The notes under the pieces were generated by a model. The model did not search any database and had not been told where the DNA came from. It saw nothing but the letters and a program-made list of their open reading frames with translations. A stretch of 64,000 bases of DNA from Eutreptiella sp. 'Long Island Sound 2002' (lineage: Eukaryota; Euglenozoa; Euglenophyceae; Eutreptiales; Eutreptiaceae). The translations under genes and the position numbers were made by a program. Position 1 is the stretch's first letter. Every line of letters begins with the position of its first letter. Shown piece after piece: positions 1 through 10,162 of the stretch. The stretch is taken from assembly GCA_964036045.1 (NCBI GenBank), contig OZ038384.1:47793843-47857842 (forward strand). Reading direction: 5' to 3'.

Positions 1-2
1 CA

Positions 3-2024
3 GGCCCTTCAGGACACGGTATGTACTGTCCTGCCGACTGCTCCTGCAGATCCCAGCGAGATACTGAGCTCCAATTGCTCAAGGATCAAATGCAACTCAT
101 CATTCAAACGCTGGGAATAAAAGATCTTTTCAAGACGCACATGCGATCTGAGGGCGCATCATCGGTGGAACAAGCAACAGAACCGTCGGAGGAGTCGACA
201 GAAATTTTTTCAATTGCTCCTTCGGTGGACTCCAAGACCACCGATGCAAGGATCAGCAGGACCAAGCTAAAGGAAAGGGTTACAATCTCTCGATCTCAGA
301 GTAGGACGGCGAAGGCTAGGACTGAGGCTCAGAATGCCAAGCGGACTGCCTCCCGTACTGCCCCTCCTGCTGCTGATTCCAATGCCTTAGCCCAGCTGTT
401 GCTCGCCCAGACCCTCGCCGGAGCTGGTGTGGCGAATGATGCCGCCAAGGTGTCTGCCATTACGGCCGGTGTTGGGCTGGATTCGCTTCTTAATCCTACT
501 TCATTGCGACTCCGTCAGGTTGCCAAGCAATCGAAGTATAATGGAAACCCCAGACGTTGGCCTCAGTTCCAACGGGAATTTAAATTGTGGGTTAAGACTC
601 AAAAACTCCAAGATGATCAGTTCCTGATGGCCCTCTTGGACTGCCTTGAGGGAGCGCCGGCCAACACTTGGCTCAGGACCTGGAGTGATCGTGAGGATTC
701 AAGTTTCCCCTTTACCTTTGATGAGGTGTGGGAACAGTTGGAGGTACGTGGATCCCGGCTGCCAGAGGACCATTACCACCAGATGTTGAAGAATTTTCCT
801 TCATTCTCTCGATTAATCTTGCACGAAGTGCAAGACAAAAGACAGCGCTTCTGGAATCTAGTGGAAGAATCTGAACATTCAGGCGAAAAATTTTCTAGTG
901 CCGAGCTGAAAAATCGGATTTTTGACAAGATCCCCTCCGAAACTGCCGCCACCCTTCGGAACAAACAGTCCGAAGAAAAGGTCAAGACCTGGTAGGCGGA
1001 GGTCGAAGGCTTTGATGCCTCGGCCAACAGGTTTACGGTCAGGGAGGCACTTCAAAAGTGCTCCCCCACGTCGTTTTCCAAGGTGAAATTCACTGAAAAC
1101 ACGTGGAAAATCAAATTTAATGAACACGAGGATCGGGACTTGTTTGTCCAAGTCCTCAACAGGGGAGTAAGCTACCATGGCCATCGCCTGAAGGCCAAGA
1201 ACTGGGTGTTTTCGTTCACCCCGAAGGAATTGTGGGAAGAGGTTGAGCGGCTCGCCGACGCCGCCAATCAAAATTTCCATGAGGGTCTTGGGGGAAACAA
1301 GAATACCCAGCAAAACACCCAAAATGGGGCCCAAAAGGGCAACAAAAAGGTGAATGACACCCGGAATGTTCAGGATCACTGTAGCATCTGCCTTCTTCTA
1401 GGTTCTACGAACCGAGCTAAGACGCATTCTACTGGTAATCACCGATGGTCTCCTTACGATCACAAGGTGATTGGTGAAAATATCAGTAATCCGCAGAATT
1501 CAGACAGGAATGACAGACAGGTGCATGGTGGAAAGGGGGGAAAAGGGAATCCGACCCCCTCCGGTGGAAACAAAAATACTGGAGGTCCTGGCGGGTCCCA
1601 AGGCACAGGAAATCGGACTCCATCCGGCTCCGGTGGGCAGCCGAACGGCCAGAAAAGTCCCAATGGCAACGCCGGAGGCGGAAATCGAAATCCAGGCCAA
1701 ACCCCTCAATCCGGTACAAACAAGGGAAATGCTCCAGGATCCCAGGGTAAAGGTAAGGGAAATCCTTCGGGAACCCCTTTCTCTGGTAAGGGCAGAGGGC
1801 GTGGCGACGGTGGAGGTCCATCATCCGGCGGCCGTGGCCGTGGACGTGGAAAGGGCAACCACCGTGTGGATCAGGTCTCAGGTGCAGATCAGGTGTCCGA
1901 TGCGGATCGAGATTACGCTGAAAATGCCTTGAATCCAGCAGATGATCCGTTCCAAGATGAGTGGGTCGACGAATCAGGGTGTGTTCACAATGTTAACGCA
2001 TCCACTGGAGGTCAGAACGCCTAG
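3..2024 (+). CDS. Gag-like protein of chromovirus 1, with an in-frame TAG at 993
   Basis: The frame is already open at base 3. It runs to a TAG at 993-995, continues in the same frame, and ends at TAG 2022-2024, again in the same frame as pol. The N-terminal part is rich in Ser, Arg and Ala. The middle (about 480-990) resembles a capsid region, with the pattern YNGNPRRWPQFQREF. Around 1378-1450 is a Cys/His cluster (CSIC followed by spaced His) that may bind zinc, though it is not a classical CCHC knuckle. The tail (1530-1860) is Gly/Asn-rich with RGRG repeats, typical of nucleic-acid binding. The stop at 2022 sits where gag and pol meet and could be a read-through stop; the stop at 993 is inside Gag and is more likely a mutation. 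Confidence 0.75.
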
Positions 2025-2153
2025 GGGAGCCACGAAAATCGCCCCTCCCCAGGCGATTTCAGGCATGATCCCCAGATTCCATCTCGACCACTACTTGATG
2101 TAGGGTCGCTTGTCTCCTCTCCCCTGGATCCGGCAGCGGATCCTTCTGTTGTA

Positions 2154-5100
2154 GTGGACGAGGTTGGTGTACAGTCCAAGCACAGGGCCCGTCAGTTTGT
2201 CACAAAGCTGTGGGTCTCTGATTGCAAGGGAAATTTCCACCTCGCCACTTGTTTGTGTGACAATGGATCGGAGGTAAATCTCCAATCCAATTCTTTCTTA
2301 CCCGATGACTGCTTACAGGATTCGCTTTATCCTGTTACCCTCGAGGGAGTTTCTGGACATTCTCTCGCAGGTGGGCAACGCGGTTGTTATATATCAACTC
2401 ATTTGGTCGCTCAAGACCTTTGGGAAGAAGGTACTGTGGAGGAAGTTGTCCTTAAGAAGGACTACTTCTATCGTGCCGACATAAAGTATGACCTTTACTT
2501 GGGCCATCCTTGGCTTAGCAAGAACAGGGTGGCGCCCGTAGGTCATCGGCGTTGTTTTTTGCTGGAGTCAGGTCCCTTGGAGCGTCCTGAATTTCGTTTT
2601 CTGCACGCAGGGTCTAAAAGTGCAGAAGAATTTTTGAAGCAAAAGGTTACACCAAAATTTGGCGAAGATGTCACCATTGCAGAGGTGAATGGGAGTGCCG
2701 ATTACTCCCGAGAGTTAGAATGTCTTCGTAGGGACTCCCAGCCACGACGTCCTTCGCGCTGGCACTCTTCATCCTACAGAGTTGTCGACAAATGGCGCGA
2801 TGCAATTTGTGAATATTTTCATGAACACCATTCCTTTTGGCCACAGTATGATGCCTTTGCTAACCGCGAGAACAAGCGCTTTGACAAGCACTTTCGCGAC
2901 GCTTGGACCCACAAATGGGACAAGAAGTTATGGATTAATCCTCCGTTTCACTTAATCCAGCAGGTCATCCACAAAATCAAGCAAGATAAAACCCAGGCGA
3001 TTTTAGTTGTGCCCTTGTGGGACGACAAGCCTTGGTTTCAGGAATTACAGGACATTTGTGTAGATTACATCGAACTTCCCAGGAAGATTAAGCTGTATGC
3101 CAGGGACGACACAGGTCCCCTGCCACAGCGGTCCTGGAGTTCGCTTGCATTCCTGGTGGATGGAAAGCTTTCTGACTCTAATTCTGCTGATTCTGGTACT
3201 GATTCTTGTGTTGGGTCTGAATCTGAGGTTGAGCGTGGTACTGATGATGAATCTATTTTTTCTGATTTTTGTCCGTCAGATACCCAAGGTGATCCAACGT
3301 CAAATGGATCCGCCTCGTCTCCCTCTTCCCCAATACGGTCGACATCGAAAAGAATCTTCAGTGCACGGGCGAAGAAAAATTTCCAATCGCGCCGCAAATT
3401 CAGAGTTTTTTATGAAAAACCCCGTGTGGAAGCTTTCATAGATCCTTTCGAGGAGCTGGATCACGAAGATAATCTCTGGAATGTCGACACTCGACCCACC
3501 TATCTTCAAGAGGCAGTTGATACGGACCTGTTTAGGGACATCCGTAAGAAGATTCTTCCTGCCAAAGCCGAAGAAGTCGCCAAAGTTTTTTCGACAGTAA
3601 TTCCTGGCGATCAGGTGGACACTGAATTGTGTTCCAAGTCAAGAGAAAAGATTTTTGAGGAACGGAAGGACACAACCCTTTCGGGGAAGTTGATCAAAGA
3701 CCCCCCTGTCCGTGGGCAGTTCGGTGAAGCCTTCATCGAGCTTCGTGAAGGTTACAAGGCGAAGAAACAGCGTCCTTATGAGAACCATGGACATAAACAT
3801 GAGATCCTCAGAAAAATCATCGAGAGAAATCTCAGGGAATTTGGTTGGCTTGAGGGTTGTATGACCAGCGAATGGTGCTGTGCACCCTTCACAGTCCCGA
3901 AGCCACCGCCTGCAGACCAGAACACTATTGATGGTTGGCGAATGGTTGTTGATTTTCGCAATCTCAACGCCGAAACCAAGGCGGATTCGCACCCCCTGCC
4001 CCTCATTGAGGAGGAAATCGCCAAGAGGGCAAGAGGTCGTTTGTTTTCTGTGCTGGATCTCCGTCACGGCTTTCACCAAATGCCGTTGAGGAAGGACAGC
4101 CGACCTCTCACCTGTATGTGCACGCCATGTGGCCCAGTCCAGTGGACGGTCATGCCCATGGGCCTGAAGAACGCCCCTTCGTTTTTCCAAAGAATGATGG
4201 AGGATGTGCTTTTTTCAGCTCATCCTGAGCTTCGTGCCTTCGTGAGCGTGTACATAGATGACATAATCATCGCGACGGAAGGGGAGGGACTGACCGAAGC
4301 TGAGCTGGTGGCCCTACATGAAAAGCAGCTGAACCAGGTTTTGGACATTCTTGATGCCAATCAGCTGATTTGTGGGCCCAAGAAGGGAAAATTATTTCTA
4401 AAATCAGTCGAATTTTGTGGTTCTCTCCTTGAGAATGGCACCCGACGACCCAGTCCAGGGAAGCTCGTTGCTATTCAGAAGTGGAAGCGCCCTGAGACGA
4501 TCACGGAGTTGAGAGGATTCCTGGGTTGTTGCAATTTTTACCACACTTTTGTGCCGAATTATGCCAAATTTGCTGCCCCCCTCACTGAATTATTGAAGGT
4601 AGGGAGAGATGCGGGCAAGGCAGGTTCAAAGGTTCGTGTCAAGTGGACTGACGAGTGCGAGGAGGCCTTCCATCACTTGAAGGCGGCCCTCTGCGAAGTC
4701 GCCACGTTGCATGTGCCCCAATTTGACCGACCCTTCTACATAAGAACCGACGCTTCTAGGTACGCGATCGGAGCTGTCCTTGAACAGGTCGATGAAGCCA
4801 CAGGTGATCATTACCCTCTTGCATTTTGGTCTCGGAAGCTAGCCCCACGCCAAATGCAATGGTCGCCGCGTGAGCAAGAAACCTACGCCATAATCTGTGC
4901 TTTAAAAAAGTACCAATCGTGGGTTGGCACCAATCGAGTCGAGGTCCTGACGGATCATCGATCTCTGGAGTATTGGGCCACCGAACACATTGATACTGTC
5001 GCGAGCCCAGCTGGTCGACGGGCCAGATGGCACGAATTTCTCAGTCTGTTTGACCTCCATGTGTCGTATTTGCCTGGAAAACATAACACGGTAGCGGATG

Positions 5101-7256
5101 CTCTGAGCCGATGGGCTTACCCCGCTTCAGAGGGGCTGCAAAGTACCAACATCCATGGTACGGAGCAGGACCGCCATGTCATAATCGAATGGGATCAGGA
5201 AGAAAAAAAGCTCATTCGACGTGCATGCATGCAATGCGCTGTTAAACAGCACGCATTACCGTGCCATGACATCACGGCCATCTCAGATCCGGCGCATGCT
5301 CATGAGATCTGCACCAAAACACTGAAAGTCGTGGAAAAAGTCACCGATCCCTCCTCAGGGAGTGTGAAACGGTTTGACTATACCCGACGAGTAAGTAGAT
5401 TTCGGTTGATCCAGGGCATTAAGCGTCGAGATCCGGCCAAAACTCCACCCCTGCCGAAAGATTCCCTTATCATCCGTGACTGGACGTCCGATTATCTGCA
5501 GGATCCCATGTTTAAAGAGGTCTTTGGAAATCTCAAATCCAAAGATGCTCACAAGGATGGGATTTTTTCTGAGTATTCGTTGGATGGGGGGAAGCTGTGG
5601 ATGGAGGGTAAATTGTGCGTACCAGACGCCCTGGCCCCCCGAGTGTTAAACTGGTGGCATAAATGGGAGTCCCCCCACGCACATGGCCGTCGATTATGGT
5701 CGATGATTAAACATAGGTTGTTTGGCTCACGGCTATATACTCATTGCATGAAAGTAGCCGCCGGATGTGCCCAATGTGCTGTCTCGACGCCCCCCAGCGC
5801 GAAGAAGCACGGCCATCTGAGGCCACATCCTATTCCGGAGCGCCTCTTTAACAGAGTCACCAGTGATTTCTTCTATCTCGGTGAACTCGATGACGAAGAG
5901 TGCCATTGGACGAATAAAAAAGTCAATGGTGTGCTCCTTATTCAGTGCCGTCATTCCGGCTACATTCAAGTGTTGCCTTGCAACATTGAGTCGATGACTG
6001 GCAAGGCTGCCGCCAAATGGTGCGCGCAGACCTGGATGGGAGGTTGGGACGTCCCATCCGAGGTGGTTACGGACTCAGGCAAACAGTACACCTCCGAATG
6101 GTGGAGAGAATTATGTGCTCGCCTTGGAATCCACCACCTCAGATGTGAAATCCACTCACATCGAGCGTTGCCTGGCGAAAGAGCCGGCCGCTCACTTATA
6201 AATATGCTTCGTAAGGAGCTCGCCAGTGAGAAGGACTTCCATTGGCTTGAGATTCTTTTCGCCATGCTTCGCCGTTACCACAACACGCCTTTGTATCATG
6301 GCCTTTCTCCAAATGAAATTGTCTTTGGACGAAAGAAGTGTTGGTGGAACATGCCGTTGAATAATCCTCGCCCTTGTAAAGATGCTTCGTTGTTTTTGGA
6401 CGAAGTCCAACGAGCAGACAAAACTGTCTCCAAATTAATCGAGAAGCATCAAGCTGACTGGCTTTGGGTCCAGAATCAAGGCCGAAAAAACCCCCACAAT
6501 TTTGAAGTCGATGATCGAGTTTGGCTTCGAAAATCCGAAAACACCCTGGACGGAGATGACAAGCTTCTTCCCTTGTGGGAGGGGCCATTCGCTGTTACAG
6601 CGCGTCTTGGTGAGAACAGGTGGAGGATTCGTGTGGATGTCAGCAGGGAAATTGACGTTTCGGGTGATCGCCTCAAGAGAGAGATCCCCTCCCCCAAGGA
6701 TCGGGTTAAACCCCTTTTTTGGACTTCGAAAATTTTGTCAGATCGGGTCATCGAAGGGGGGAAATACGAACTCAAGAGGATTTTAGAAGCAAGACGTGAT
6801 GCCAAGGGCGAATGGGAATTTCTATGTGAGTGGAGGGGCTTTGATTCCAGTCACAACAACTGGGAACCAGCCCATTCTTTTGTCCATGGGTACACCAAGG
6901 GGTTCATCGACTTCCTCAAGAAGCACCCCGAAATTGGAGTACTCCTGACAGACTGTCTGTCGAAACCAGACAGACAAGTGGAGAGCGACGGAAAACGACC
7001 TGTGGTGAATCGAGATCCAGCCTTTTACGGCCCTCAGCAGCCACATTCCAGGGCTGATCCGTCGATCCCCCCTCCTGCGGTCAGGCCAGCCCAGGAGCCA
7101 AATGAAGACCAAGCTTCAAGTTCGGCCGCTGATTTGCAGCGCCCAAGCCGTACGAGGGCCCGACCAGACAGGTTGGTGGTCACATGTATTCGTGCGTGGC
7201 CGACTTCAGCCTCGCCCCAACCACATTCTGCTCAATCCACTGTTCATTCTTCCTGA
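2154..7256 (+). CDS. Pol polyprotein of chromovirus 1 with methyltransferase-like insert and chromodomain
   Basis: About 1,700 codons without a stop. The same frame is open back to the gag stop at 2022, so the true start is unclear and read-through from Gag is possible. Domains in order: a retropepsin-like segment with DNGS (about residue 36); a phage-type N6-adenine methyltransferase-like segment with NPPF (about residues 235-320, motif near 262); reverse transcriptase with YIDD near residue 699; RNase H (RTDAS near 865, then TDHRSLEYW); integrase with an HHCC-like zinc motif (HAH ... CAQC) and the acidic residues in TSDFF, VTDSGKQY and LPGERAG; and a chromodomain (KRILEARR ... WEFLCEWRGF ... 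NWEP). It copies the element RNA into DNA and integrates it; the chromodomain probably steers integration to chromatin marks. The protease motif DNGS instead of DTG/DSG is unusual. Stop is TGA. Confidence 0.93.
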   Translation: MDEVGVQSKHRARQFVTKLWVSDCKGNFHLATCLCDNGSEVNLQSNSFLPDDCLQDSLYPVTLEGVSGHSLAGGQRGCYISTHLVAQDLWEEGTVEEVVLKKDYFYRADIKYDLYLGHPWLSKNRVAPVGHRRCFLLESGPLERPEFRFLHAGSKSAEEFLKQKVTPKFGEDVTIAEVNGSADYSRELECLRRDSQPRRPSRWHSSSYRVVDKWRDAICEYFHEHHSFWPQYDAFANRENKRFDKHFRDAWTHKWDKKLWINPPFHLIQQVIHKIKQDKTQAILVVPLWDDKPWFQELQDICVDYIELPRKIKLYARDDTGPLPQRSWSSLAFLVDGKLSDSNSADSGTDSCVGSESEVERGTDDESIFSDFCPSDTQGDPTSNGSASSPSSPIRSTSKRIFSARAKKNFQSRRKFRVFYEKPRVEAFIDPFEELDHEDNLWNVDTRPTYLQEAVDTDLFRDIRKKILPAKAEEVAKVFSTVIPGDQVDTELCSKSREKIFEERKDTTLSGKLIKDPPVRGQFGEAFIELREGYKAKKQRPYENHGHKHEILRKIIERNLREFGWLEGCMTSEWCCAPFTVPKPPPADQNTIDGWRMVVDFRNLNAETKADSHPLPLIEEEIAKRARGRLFSVLDLRHGFHQMPLRKDSRPLTCMCTPCGPVQWTVMPMGLKNAPSFFQRMMEDVLFSAHPELRAFVSVYIDDIIIATEGEGLTEAELVALHEKQLNQVLDILDANQLICGPKKGKLFLKSVEFCGSLLENGTRRPSPGKLVAIQKWKRPETITELRGFLGCCNFYHTFVPNYAKFAAPLTELLKVGRDAGKAGSKVRVKWTDECEEAFHHLKAALCEVATLHVPQFDRPFYIRTDASRYAIGAVLEQVDEATGDHYPLAFWSRKLAPRQMQWSPREQETYAIICALKKYQSWVGTNRVEVLTDHRSLEYWATEHIDTVASPAGRRARWHEFLSLFDLHVSYLPGKHNTVADALSRWAYPASEGLQSTNIHGTEQDRHVIIEWDQEEKKLIRRACMQCAVKQHALPCHDITAISDPAHAHEICTKTLKVVEKVTDPSSGSVKRFDYTRRVSRFRLIQGIKRRDPAKTPPLPKDSLIIRDWTSDYLQDPMFKEVFGNLKSKDAHKDGIFSEYSLDGGKLWMEGKLCVPDALAPRVLNWWHKWESPHAHGRRLWSMIKHRLFGSRLYTHCMKVAAGCAQCAVSTPPSAKKHGHLRPHPIPERLFNRVTSDFFYLGELDDEECHWTNKKVNGVLLIQCRHSGYIQVLPCNIESMTGKAAAKWCAQTWMGGWDVPSEVVTDSGKQYTSEWWRELCARLGIHHLRCEIHSHRALPGERAGRSLINMLRKELASEKDFHWLEILFAMLRRYHNTPLYHGLSPNEIVFGRKKCWWNMPLNNPRPCKDASLFLDEVQRADKTVSKLIEKHQADWLWVQNQGRKNPHNFEVDDRVWLRKSENTLDGDDKLLPLWEGPFAVTARLGENRWRIRVDVSREIDVSGDRLKREIPSPKDRVKPLFWTSKILSDRVIEGGKYELKRILEARRDAKGEWEFLCEWRGFDSSHNNWEPAHSFVHGYTKGFIDFLKKHPEIGVLLTDCLSKPDRQVESDGKRPVVNRDPAFYGPQQPHSRADPSIPPPAVRPAQEPNEDQASSSAADLQRPSRTRARPDRLVVTCIRAWPTSASPQPHSAQSTVHSS

Positions 7257-8860
7257 TTATGTCATGATGTGGAGAACTGCAAATGTTTGATAATTTGACG
7301 TCAATCAACTTTTCTTTGGTCTCCGTTCGGTAGCGTATCGAAAGTCGAAAACCGAGAGCCACGGAGTGTGCTGCCGTGTTCAGAAAAAACCAAACTCAGG
7401 CTTAATTCAGGCAGATTCGGGGTAATCTTGTCTCTGTTGGTCTGTGCATCTTTGGAATTTGGCTACTCGTGCAGATGGAAGCAAATGTACATAGTAAAAA
7501 CGCTGGCCAGCGACATTCACCCCTACAGGCACCCCCTGTAGTACTGGCTGCACCCGATGCGACGCCAGGAACTCAGATCTTACCTTCATTTGCCGTGATG
7601 CGAAAGCCAAAGTCCAGATTCAGATCCAGGATCCTCAATTTTGCCTTGAATTCCTCAGGTTTGTCCATCATTCTGCCACTGTTGCACGAAACCCAGACGT
7701 CAATTGTTCAGACAACCTTCACATAGGAGCTCTAGGGACTTCTAACAGCAACCTCTGAAGTCCGTAAACTTCGTTGTATTTTTGGCACACGCCAATGTGA
7801 GCTCAATCCGACTTGAAACTGTCGAAAATGGTGAAACCAAGTGTCTTGTGGGACTCCATCGAAAGATTGGCCTTGTCCAAGTCGATTGACACCACCGCCA
7901 CTGTAAATAAAGGACTATACGGTGTCTCTCAGTTATATACTGTCAGTAAAGTGCCTTCAGCGAACCTTCGGCGCGTTACATGCCAAGGATCCAGGGCCAG
8001 CATGTCCCATCATGATGCATCATCACATGATCCACATTTTCAATGAATCTGTTGGATGCTCGCGAACCAACGTGCCGGAAAGCACAATTGAGCTGAATAA
8101 ACGACAATATATATTAACTTTAGTCTAAACGAAGGTATTAGTAGTTTCAGTTCTAGACATTCCGCTTCATTCCACCTTCATCTTAGGGAATTTGCTGAGT
8201 TTAGGACAGTTTAGGTTGATTTCCTTGTCATCTCCTCTCATTCCTCGAAGATCTGTCGACGGCTTTGCCTAACTTCGTTGACGCTTATGATTTTCTGTGC
8301 ACCTAGGGTCTGTAGAATACATTTGTATTTGTTTTCCCTCTCTGTGATTGCTTCATCTCCTTCATCTCTGACCAAATTCATTCTCAATCTTGCTGAATCT
8401 TGTGATCATCCAACAGATGCGCCAAATCTGAAGCACATGCTGCACTTTTCAGAACGAGAAAAGCGGGAGTAACACGATGTAGAGTTCGGCGAGGACACCG
8501 TAGCGTGCCCGCGACAGCGAAACTGTGCCAGAGCGCTGAGATGTCACTCCATTTCCTGATTCCCCCACTCAATCCACCTATAATCTACCTCATTCTCAAC
8601 CAAAGTATGGTTTGGTATCGATTCTCGATATGTTTACATGCTTTTTAGCCCTTAACCTAATGTTTTACTGCACGGAGGACTGTTCGTCACTTCTCATTCT
8701 GTCTCATTTCAGGTTCATCCATCCTGATTCAGTGCCAATTCAGCCCAAATTAGGTCAGATCAAGCAGATTTCGCCCCATCGAGGCTACATTTCTATTTTT
8801 TTCTGGGACTTACCCGCACTACGTTCTTCGTTGACGTAGCGACACACCCCAGTGTGTTTT
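7257..8860 (+). other. Non-coding 3' region of chromovirus 1
   Basis: About 1.6 kb between the pol stop and the polypurine tract. Only short open frames occur, none with a recognisable domain. Long non-coding 3' regions are common in plant and protist gypsy elements. I see no other gene here. Confidence 0.6.
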
Positions 8861-8871
8861 TGGAGGGGGAG
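8861..8871 (+). promoter_or_regulatory. Polypurine tract, plus-strand primer of chromovirus 1
   Basis: TGGAGGGGGAG immediately precedes TGTAAGTG. A purine run directly before a TG dinucleotide is the classical priming site for plus-strand synthesis and marks the start of the 3' LTR. Confidence 0.7.
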
Positions 8872-9240
8872 TGTAAGTGCGGCTAACCCCCATCTGCTCA
8901 GATTTTCACTGATCTAACCCAGATTGGCTACATTATGGTCATTTTCTTTGCTTCGGCGGAATCGTCGCCTCGCAGCTCAGTCTCAGGATCAGACCTATAT
9001 ATTTCTGATATGCCGGATCCGATTCCGCGGTCCATTCTCCGTAAATCCGCCGCGTTCCGATCATTTGCCTGGAATTGCCATTTGCCGCTGACGCGCGCTC
9101 GCGGGCCAGATCGGCCAAATATTTTTCACAATCGGATTTATTTAAATCTTTTCAGACAGATATGGACACTCAGATGTGCATAGTAAAATCCGCATCAATT
9201 TTCTTCATAGACTCGGATTTTCTGCCGGATAACACTCAGC
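8872..9240 (+). mobile_element. Probable LTR of chromovirus 1; right end not resolved
   Basis: The left end is set by the polypurine tract and TG at 8872. The right end is uncertain because the other LTR is outside the window. An ATG at 9241 opens a new gag-like frame straight after this stretch, so the LTR probably ends somewhere before it. Confidence 0.5.
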
Positions 9241-9399
9241 ATGGATCTTGCTTCAGTTGTTGCTGCTCTCGCCTCCGTTGGTGTCCGAGTCTCCGGTTCT
9301 ACCCCCAATAGCAACGTTCAGGTCGACTCCTCGCGTGCCTGCCCCACTGGTCTTGCCGGCCCCGAGCCCTCCGGCACCATCAACGACCCAGGGCAGCAC

Positions 9400-9402
<3 letters not shown>
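9241..9402 (+). pseudogene. Start of a gag-like frame, cut off by (TA)n
   Basis: An ATG directly downstream of the probable LTR opens a frame rich in Val, Ala, Ser and Pro ([14 protein letters not shown]...). It runs 54 codons and then dissolves into a TA microsatellite. Position and composition suit the N-terminus of a gag gene, so this may be the first part of a second, tandem copy of chromovirus 1 sharing the LTR at 8872. The region of Gag that would match lies outside the window, so homology cannot be tested here. Confidence 0.35.

Positions 9403-10162
<760 letters not shown>

Larger units (their letters stand above)
1..8871 (+). mobile_element. Ty3/gypsy chromovirus 1, 5' end outside the window
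   Basis: A nearly complete LTR retrotransposon on the plus strand, entered part-way through gag. The order is Gag, protease-like segment, methyltransferase-like segment, reverse transcriptase, RNase H, integrase and chromodomain, all in reading frame 3, followed by about 1.6 kb of non-coding 3' DNA and a purine run (8861-8871) directly before TG at 8872. The order RT-RNase H-integrase is that of the Ty3/gypsy group, and the C-terminal chromodomain places it among chromoviruses. The element looks fairly young because the 1,700-codon pol frame is open, but gag has an internal stop. The 5' LTR and primer site lie outside the window. Confidence 0.9.
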
